A stretch of 64,000 nt of DNA, from positions 80,243,249 to 80,307,248 of the forward strand of contig OZ038423.1 in the NCBI GenBank assembly GCA_964036155.1, given 5' to 3'. Shown piece after piece: positions 57,901 to 64,000 of this stretch. Source of the DNA: Diploscapter coronatus. Taxonomy: Eukaryota; Nematoda; Chromadorea; Rhabditida; Rhabditidae. The notes beneath the pieces were generated by a model. It did not search any database and had not been told where the DNA came from. It was given only the letters and a program-made list of their open reading frames with translations. Each line of letters begins with the position of its first letter. The stretch's first letter is position 1. The position numbers were made by a program, and so were the translations under genes.

Positions 57901-58542
57901 ATTAAATGTCATTAAATGCAGAAATTAATAACAATCCAAATGCGTATTTTATAATGAATATTTTAGATAGGGATTGATGGATTATGGATCGACTCTTTTG
58001 TAAGATTAAGTTTAATCTAAAAATACGAATACCGTAAATTCTCTAATAGAATCTTTTTATTTTTGAGAGGTTGAAAATTAAAAACTCCAAGGCATCTATT
58101 ACAGGTTTTACGGTATGAAATATTTTAGTTAAAAATAACTAGAAAAATGGAAGGCAAGAGAGAATATGTATGATCAGATTTGGGAGATTTGACCTGATAT
58201 TAGATTCGTTACTATTTACTTCTCTTACATCCTGATGACGAATGATCCAAGAACACTGGCAATGGTATTTCCCATCAAAAGTAACCTATCGGGTTGAATA
58301 TTTTCAAATCTGTATAATATGCTTTGCTAACTGAAATCTTCTAATCAGAAAGAGGAGAGAAAGAAAATTTAATTTTAAAGAAATATCACTTTTTGATTAT
58401 TAAAGGCATATGAAAATAGTTCAGAAGCTATCACGCATCCTATAAAAACTTTCCTAAAATCATATTCAATATTTAGTGCGACAGTTTTCCTCGTGACTAT
58501 GCCTGCGAAACGGACGAACGGCTTTCCGTGCCATGCCCTTGA
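54942..58542 (+). CDS. Secreted C-type lectin-domain protein with mucin-like stalk (271 aa)
   Basis: Ten exons: 54942-55047, 55270-55485, 55679-55723, 56131-56180, 56239-56356, 56814-56881, 57110-57174, 57242-57291, 57636-57667, 58477-58542 (816 nt). A TTTTAG acceptor lies 21 bases before the ATG. Residues 1-17 are a signal peptide (MIKFVILLWLFKCSSSC). Exon 2 encodes about 70 residues, mostly Thr and Ser, probably O-glycosylated. The lectin domain runs from about 125 to the end: CPDGWDFVCGKCYQ, TWNAANANC, FWRPGVPS, GGAEDCGRC and DYACE are the family landmarks with the expected cysteines. A clear Ca-binding EPN or QPD motif is not seen, so sugar binding is uncertain. Nematode clec genes of this type are often intestinal and infection-responsive (family knowledge). 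Exon 3 starts in a dispersed repeat. The acceptor before 57242 (CTATAGCAAG) is weak. Two AATAAA signals follow at about 58574 and 58592. Confidence 0.85.
55481..55780 (+). repeat. Tandem duplicated exon-intron segment in the lectin gene
   Basis: CCAATAGCTAATTGTCCTAAG, then ACTTAACAATTTTTCAAGCTAACC (55487-55530), is repeated at about 55707-55753 as CCATTAGCTCAATGTCGTAAG, then TCTTAACAATTTTCAAGCCAACC. In the second copy GTAAGT is the exon donor. In the first copy the same place reads CTAAGA, so the donor is destroyed and a stop follows. Confidence 0.7.
55585..55690 (-). repeat. Dispersed repeat copy supplying a splice acceptor of the lectin gene
   Basis: TCATTTTCTTGAAAATTGACATTAAACTTTGGTTTTTAGGTGCC here is the reverse complement, with few changes, of 52695-52740. 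The repeat at 52 kb reads GGTTTTTGAGGTACC on that strand; here the equivalent is GGTTTTTAGGTGCC, giving the TTTTTAG acceptor of exon 3. Confidence 0.75.
56906..57045. repeat. Foldback element in a lectin-gene intron
   Basis: Arms GTAAAGTAGGACGATAGAAACATACGAG and CGTATGTTCCTATGATTTATCGTTCTAC pair with a short bulge. The core ATTATTTCGTATG adjoins the inner arm. Confidence 0.7.
57288..57378. repeat. Compact hairpin at a lectin exon/intron boundary
   Basis: TGTTGATGCCAGCGAATGTT and CGAGATTCTCGT on the left pair with ACGAATCTCGAACATTTGCG and CGCATCAGCACA on the right. The loop is about 12 bases around the palindrome CGATCGCG. The donor (T|GTTGAT at 57291/57292) lies at the base of the stem. Confidence 0.7.
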
Positions 58543-59901
58543 TTATCCTTCTTATCTGACATTTCATTTTTCAAATAAAAACTGTACAAATAATAAATTT
58601 TTATTTTTATCAAAAAGTGAAATGACAACAAATCGAAAGCTATGATTCATTGATAAAGTTGCTTAACACTCTTCAGAGAAGTCAGATCAATTTGATTTTT
58701 ATTTTCGGGACGAATGTCTCAAATTTAAATTGATTTTCTTCATAATGATGACCTCATATTCTTCCAAGGCGTTAGATAGATTCTATCTCTGGATTCAGGA
58801 CGTATTTCGGTAGACGAAACTGGCAACGAATTAGTGCTCACTTGCATCGATTTAGAACAGAAGAGGAATGATGAAGCTAAAATTAAAGATAAGCAAAAAG
58901 TTTTCTTTGTACCTTCTGATGGGCATCATTTTCAAACTTCAAATTAACATAGCCCCGCCCACTTTTGGGGGTGAAGTCTGGTCTTTCCATTTTTGTGATT
59001 AGGGGCCATGGGCGTATCCAACCATATTATCCCTTTGGCTTTCGAGGACTTTTTATACCTGTACTAGGTATATCCGATTCTTACAAAGAATGCCTCTTAA
59101 TAATATGCAAAATATTATGTTTTAAAAATAAATATCCATTCACAATATTCTTTGCTATTAGATGTTAATTTTCCGCCGACCTAGGTAGAGCTTAAAAGCC
59201 AGATCGCTCTAGAGTACCTCCTCTTAAGCCAGAGTATTCTGAAAAATTCTTGTTGCGTAACCCCCTATGTATCAAATTTCTATAGAAAAACTTAATTTGC
59301 ATATCCCCACCCCTACTTTTTCACTTTGGCTGAAAATCTGCCTAGGTCTAATTTTGACTAATTTCAGTATCGTTTTACATCTTCTCTCGATGTTATTTAA
59401 ATCGATGCTCTGACGCTTTCAGGATTTACAAGATTATTTATATGTGCCGATGAATAGGCCTGCGTGAAACGCTCTTTTCTTATCTATAAAATCTTAGCGT
59501 CTATGCAAAATGCGCATTATCCTAGGATAAGATGGTGTATTTTCCCCTGACAGAGGATTTTATTACTGATTATATTTGTATATTCCACTAAAGCTGTAAT
59601 CTGTATCAATTTGAAATCCGATGAAGAGTCAGACGAAGCTTCGCTTGAACACATTATCAGGCGATATTTGGTGATATACGAAATATCGACTTGGTTTAAA
59701 GGTACGTCCGATTTTCATAATTAATTTTAAAATAAGGCTACCAACAAGAAGAGACTCTGAAAGGTAAAGTACAGGTAGGTAAAACTTAGAAGATAAAGGC
59801 AAGGTAAGATACGATTTTTAGTACTTGCGGGTAGCCCTATTTGGAAAATTACCCAAGTTTAAACAAAAATGGGAGAGCTTTAAAATATGTTGAGTTTTTA
59901 G
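58543..59901. other. Intergenic region between the lectin gene and the small membrane-protein gene
   Basis: AT-rich. It contains a repeat fragment at about 58955-59080 shared with 52990-53060, and near 59851 a 14-base match to the core of the spliced leader SL1 (AATTACCCAAGTTT). No supported exon. Confidence 0.5.
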
Positions 59902-62900
59902 ATGAGCGACGGCGTCCTACATAAAATAGTAACACCAAGAGTAGCATTTCCATTTCTGGCAGTTCTAGTGCTAATTGTTGTGGCCATTCTGGTGTCGATT
60001 TTCTATATTAGGCAAGATTTTTTGAAACACTCCTGAATTTTTTTCCCATATGATTAAACATATGTTTCAAAGATTTGCATCTATAAATAAAAAGTACTAA
60101 TATTGATAATGAAGTAGCCATATATAAATTGCTAAATTTATAGAAAATATATTTTAAAATTATTTTGTCGCAGAACAAGTAGGTTTTTGCCATAGATAAG
60201 ATAGATTATAAATTAAATTCGAAAAAACGAGTTTTGTTGCCCCTCTAATGGACTTTTTGCAGAAACCCCACAGCGACGGACGGTGTGTTTGGGCATTCGG
60301 ACGGAGAATCATCGTCCCTTTCGCCGTACGAAGCAGCCGATTTGCAAAATCCGCCCTCTTCCCAAACGGAGCATCATCAATCAGAAGCTGTGGTATGTTT
60401 CATGAAAATATCCTAGTTTTATTCGTTTTAAAATAAACCTTTATTTATCTTTATTCTAGTAAAAATTATTGATGTTTTTTAGATTTACTATAAACTTGAG
60501 TTACTTTCATTGACTTATTTTATAATAGAAATAGTGTTGATAACAGGGGATGGGCGGAAGTTCCGATTACGGTTTCGAAAAATTTTTCAAGAGTCAGAAA
60601 CCACTTTTGGTTTCGGTTTCGAATTTTTCAAACTCTGATTTCCGCTTGATCCTGAGTAATAATGATATTTTGGAAGTAAAGAAGGCGTGTTCTGCGTTCG
60701 TTAATGAATAAGATCGTGTGATAGTGAATGGAATGGATGAAAAATTTTATCATAAAGCATTCATTATCGAATGGACGAATGTGAGTAACGGTTGAGAGAT
60801 ATTTCGGAGCATGAAAAGGGGAAAGCAGAACGGGGAAGGGAAATTAAAGAGAACGGAAAATGAGCACTTTTATTCAAATCGTGTTAAATTTGCTAAGATT
60901 TTCAAAATTTTGATAGAAATCGGGTAAATTAAACAAATTTGGATGGGATGAATGGATTTTAAGTTAAGTATTGGATTTGGAGATCGTAAATAGGCATAGA
61001 TTGGGTAGATGGGTTTAGATTGGGGGTCTTATGCAGCAAGACCTTAGACTTGGGCGGCGCGAAGCACCACCCAAATCTAGCTCCTTGCATTCAGACTGGA
61101 GCACCATCGTCCTTAACGTCGACTCGGGAATCCGAAGTCCACGATTTTGGTTCGACGACGACGACGCTGCATTCAGCTTCAGAGGGGCCATCGTCGGATC
61201 CGATATCTTCAACGACTACGACGGGAGCTTCAGTTACAGGTAAAATAAATCTGGATTTATGAGTCAGAAGGCCTTTTGCATTCCATACCTACACCCACTT
61301 TTTGGAGAGAGAGCAGGAGAGGGAAGTAGGAGAAAATAAAAATGGGCATGGAATACAAGAGACCCAGTCAGAATTCTCAGCCGAATAAAATTGATTTTTA
61401 TTATGTAATATAAAATCTTTGGAACACATAAGAATTTATTATAAACCAATAGAACATCTTAGCATCTTCAAGCTATAAAAGTGCGTGAAGTTTAGTGAAA
61501 GGTGTATTTATCTAAGAAAAAAGATTTCCTTGATACATTGGAGATTAACTAAATAAAATTCCAGCTACAGTCTGTAACAAAAATATAGACGGATGCATTT
61601 TTCGCCGATATCGCCTATAAGGAGTGGATATAATGGGAAATCACTATCAAATTCGGAATCAGCGGTGTCGATAACCTATATTGGAAGCAATAATGATCAG
61701 TCATCATTATCTAATTAGAATATTTTTGCAAAACATTGATTTTTGACTGTAACATAAATATAGACGGTTTTTGAAAAATAACAATTTAACGGTTTAAAAA
61801 GTGGTAAATTATCAGAAACCGATTTATAATAATTGCAAATGCGTCTGTTACGCTGGAGAACTTGGGTAATGCACTTGGGTATGATGTCATAGAGAGAAGT
61901 AAGGTAGGGAATGTCGACGGTCTTACAGGCCGCGATAATGGCCCTTTTGAGCGCACCCACGGTCCTGTACTGCTTGCTGTTGGCGTAAAATTCACGAGAA
62001 ATGTAGCTACAGACATTTCCCATGATATTGAGACTATAAGAAAGAACGGGCTAGTCAATGACATCGATTTTTTGGCAGCGAGAAAGTCGAGAGCCGAACA
62101 AGAGACGTGACACGAGGCGTTATCTTGGATCAGAGGGAGCTTCTTAGAGCGGTACTTACGGAAAAAAGGGGTAGGATTAGTCGAGAGGATGGTCTGGTAT
62201 TACGTCGAGTTCATTTGGGTCGTGAGAAATGCGAGATCGAGGGTGCCGAGGCAGAAACGCCTCTCCAAATCATCAACGAGGCTCCGCCAAAGTTGCGCTT
62301 CGAGAATATGCGTTCCTTCTTCCTGATATCCCACCAATAATGCATCCATCCGTTCAAATTGAACTTTTTCTCGTTCGTAGACACCATTTGGAACTAAAAT
62401 ATACCATTTAAAAAGGCATTCGACGAGAAGTAAAATTTAGGCATTTTACGAGATGAAAACTCATTCTTCCAATCTCTCGGAAGGTTTTTCTAGAGAAGTT
62501 TGAGTCGAGTTCGCTTGTGAGCGTCTGTGAGAGCTGGAACAGACTTCATTTATTGGTGTTGGAGGTTCGGGGTTCTTCTTGATAGCGTGCTGGATCGTCA
62601 TGAACGACGCGTCAGGTGAAGATCGGTGGTGGCTGTGCGCAAAGAGACGGTCGAATTGGAGAAATAACGGCTGATTCGACGCTCATCAGCAATAAACAGC
62701 TTCTTCTTCCTCTCCGGCCTCTTTTTAATGTAGTAGCCGTGGTTTTTGTTCATCACGTGATGGACGCCCGCCCATTATCGCGGCCTGTAAGACCGTCGAC
62801 ATTCCCTACCTTACTTCTCTCTATGACATCATACCCAAGTGCATTACCCAAGTTCTCCAGCGTAACAGACGCATTTGCAATTATTATAAATCGGTTTCTG

Positions 62901-63285
62901 ATAATTTACCACTTTTTAAACCGTTAAATTGTTATTTTTCAAAAACCGTCTATATTTATGTTACAGTCAAAAATCAATGTTTTGCAAAAATATTCTAATT
63001 AGATAATGATGACTGATCATTATTGCTTCCAATATAGGTTATCGACACCGCTGATTCCGAATTTGATAGTGATTTCCCATTATATCCACTCCTTATAGGC
63101 GATATCGGCGAAAAATGCATCCGTCTATATTTTTGTTACAGACTGTATTTTATTGAATCATATTTAATTTTAAAAAATGTCCAATAGGTTAAACATTTTC
63201 AGAACAATCTCAAACCGAAGCGCCAACCGATGGAACCACTGTTTATGTGGCTGCTCGCGCAATCGAACCCGTGGAACATGTATAG
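59902..63285 (+). CDS. Small single-pass membrane protein with Ser/Thr-rich domain (155 aa)
   Basis: Four exons: 59902-60011, 60263-60392, 61095-61239, 63203-63285 (468 nt). The ATG is directly at a GAGTTTTTAG acceptor. Residues 16-36 (FLAVLVLIVVAILVSIFYI) form one membrane helix after a short N-terminus. The rest is about 118 residues rich in Ser, Thr, Glu and Pro, including STTTTLHSASEGP and SSTTTTGASVT, and ends EPVEHV. This is a type II or type III single-span layout with a probably O-glycosylated ectodomain. I do not recognise the family. The first intron has a GC donor (ATTAG|GCAAGA). Exon 3 could also start at 61034 in another frame, but only the acceptor at 61094 gives a frame that joins to exon 4 and to the Ser/Thr-rich reading. 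The last intron holds a Tc3-like transposon, so the transcribed unit is much longer than the coding sequence. Confidence 0.7.
61568..63145 (-). mobile_element. Tc1/mariner (Tc3-like) element with long inverted repeats
   Basis: Flanked by TA on both sides (61566-61567, 63146-63147). Both ends begin CAGTCTGTAACAAAAATATA. The terminal repeats are about 375 bp and look identical by eye (61568 to about 61942, and about 62771 to 63145). Each repeat contains a second end-like block, GACTGTAACATAAATATAGAC, near 61746, so the arrangement is of the IR/DR type seen in Tc3. The interior carries a broken transposase on the minus strand. It lies wholly inside the last intron of the 59902 gene. Confidence 0.92.
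61830..62760 (-). pseudogene. Tc3-like transposase remnant
   Basis: On the minus strand the N-terminal DNA-binding part is visible as ADERRISRYFSNSTVSLRT near 62700. The catalytic core shows NEKKFNLNGWMHYWWDIRK and FSKRNFGGASLMIW near 62290-62400. The C-terminal part, GNVCSYISREFYAN and QYRTVGALKRAI, is near 61930-62025 and runs into the left inverted repeat. The usual SDEKKF aspartate is Asn. The DWPARSPDLN region reads with an in-frame stop (ID-stop-PVLSYSLN), and frames change between blocks, so no active enzyme can be made. Confidence 0.85.
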
Positions 63286-64000
63286 ACGGATTTTGGTCCA
63301 TATTATTATTGAGTTAATTTATTTTCTTAATAAGGAGGTTGATTTTCTCGTGGAACATTTTGATCAATACGAAATTGTACACTATTGATTTCAAAATCTT
63401 TATTTAAAAATCTAATATTTAGATGGTGTTATTTAACACTAAAGAAATGATCTGAAATTCATAATATCCTATCTTACGACATGATCTTAGATTTAGATTA
63501 CTCATAAATCGATATTTCTTTAAATTTTATCGATCGCTTTTACATGTAAGCGTTTTCTATTTCGAATCGAAAAACTTTCAAAATCCCTATTGTAAATTCT
63601 GAATTTTTCTTCGAGAATTTTCAAATCCAAATAAAGGATGGTTCCATCTTTCGAATATTGAAGCTGTAAACGAAAGTTGTTCGCTTTTCTGCTTCTTCTT
63701 TCTCTCAAGTTTTAAACTCTTTTCTTCTCGCTCCATAATACCAAATTTAGGGGTAGATCATAGAGTGGCAAATAAAAAGGGTTTGAGAAATAGTATTGCT
63801 TAGACAGTTAGAGATTAATACTAGCGACGACGCCGTTTACAAAGCTGATAAGAGGGTTACTGTAAGAGAAAATGCGAGAGAAACAAATTTAAGAAATAGT
63901 ATTGGAAGTTAGGAGCAAATTATTGAGCCAAACATGAATCTAGCTTGCGCGAGAAGTGAAAGGGGAAGAATTAGAAATGCTTCCTAATTTTAGTTTTAGA
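63286..64000. other. Right-edge intergenic sequence
   Basis: AT-rich 3' flank of the small membrane-protein gene. Two GAGAAATAGTATTG-like core motifs occur near 63786 and 63893 without clear palindromic arms. No gene is supported. Confidence 0.5.

Noticed and set aside
61034..61243. Asp/Arg-rich reading of exon 3 of the small membrane-protein gene, with acceptor TTATGCAG
   Set aside because: It ends in the wrong phase for the exon at 63203; the Ser/Thr-rich reading from 61095 keeps frame with both neighbours.
62616..62927. 103-codon plus-strand frame near the right end
   Set aside because: It is the antisense of the Tc3-like transposase and terminal repeat.

Overview
This window is nuclear DNA from a nematode, most likely a rhabditid (clade V) relative of Caenorhabditis. 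It is AT-rich. Its genes are cut by many introns, often 40-60 nt long, ending in TTTCAG or TTTTAG. Several start codons lie a few bases after a bare TTTCAG/TTTTAG acceptor, as expected for spliced-leader trans-splicing. The encoded proteins include recognisable nematode genes (a DGK-1 diacylglycerol kinase and a GOB-1 trehalose-phosphate phosphatase) and there is a Tc1/Tc3-type transposon. I cannot name the species. In C. elegans dgk-1 and gob-1 are, as I recall, both X-linked, so this may be X-derived sequence.

Layout, left to right. (1) 32-1453, minus: the 5' three exons of a small multi-pass membrane protein that runs off the left edge. (2) 2026-3971, minus: a secreted Pro/Gly/Tyr-rich repetitive protein in 13 exons. 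(3) 8246-19903, minus: a complete 25-exon, 958-residue dgk-1 orthologue. (4) 28388-30854, plus: an unrecognised 429-residue protein with a CxxC...CPVC zinc-binding knuckle and a C-terminal membrane anchor. (5) 32057-35818, minus: gob-1, about 432 residues. (6) 36191-36337, plus: a possible 48-residue secreted peptide. (7) 38265-51389, plus: an intact ABCA-family full transporter of about 2,410 residues in about 56 exons. (8) 54942-58542, plus: a secreted C-type lectin with a mucin-like stalk. (9) 59902-63285, plus: a small single-pass membrane protein with a Ser/Thr-rich domain, whose last intron carries a Tc3-like element with 378-bp inverted repeats and a dead transposase.

The genes do not form an obvious operon or pathway. 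DGK-1 works in Gq/diacylglycerol signalling at synapses, GOB-1 in trehalose metabolism, the ABCA protein in lipid export. Every reading frame above was built by joining exons at GT-AG (rarely GC-AG) sites with phase checked at each junction, and the summed lengths are divisible by three.

The most striking non-coding signal is a dense population (more than 20 copies) of 105-250 bp palindromic foldback elements in introns and spacers. Many have recognisable target-site duplications: 8 bp for some families, 9 bp for others, TA for others. Families with unrelated arms nevertheless share a central motif close to GCGAAATAGTGTGGG / CCCACACTATTTCGC. The same motif recurs in a pyrimidine-rich tract in a dgk-1 intron. 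A second notable point is that the lectin gene appears to take a splice acceptor from a dispersed repeat.
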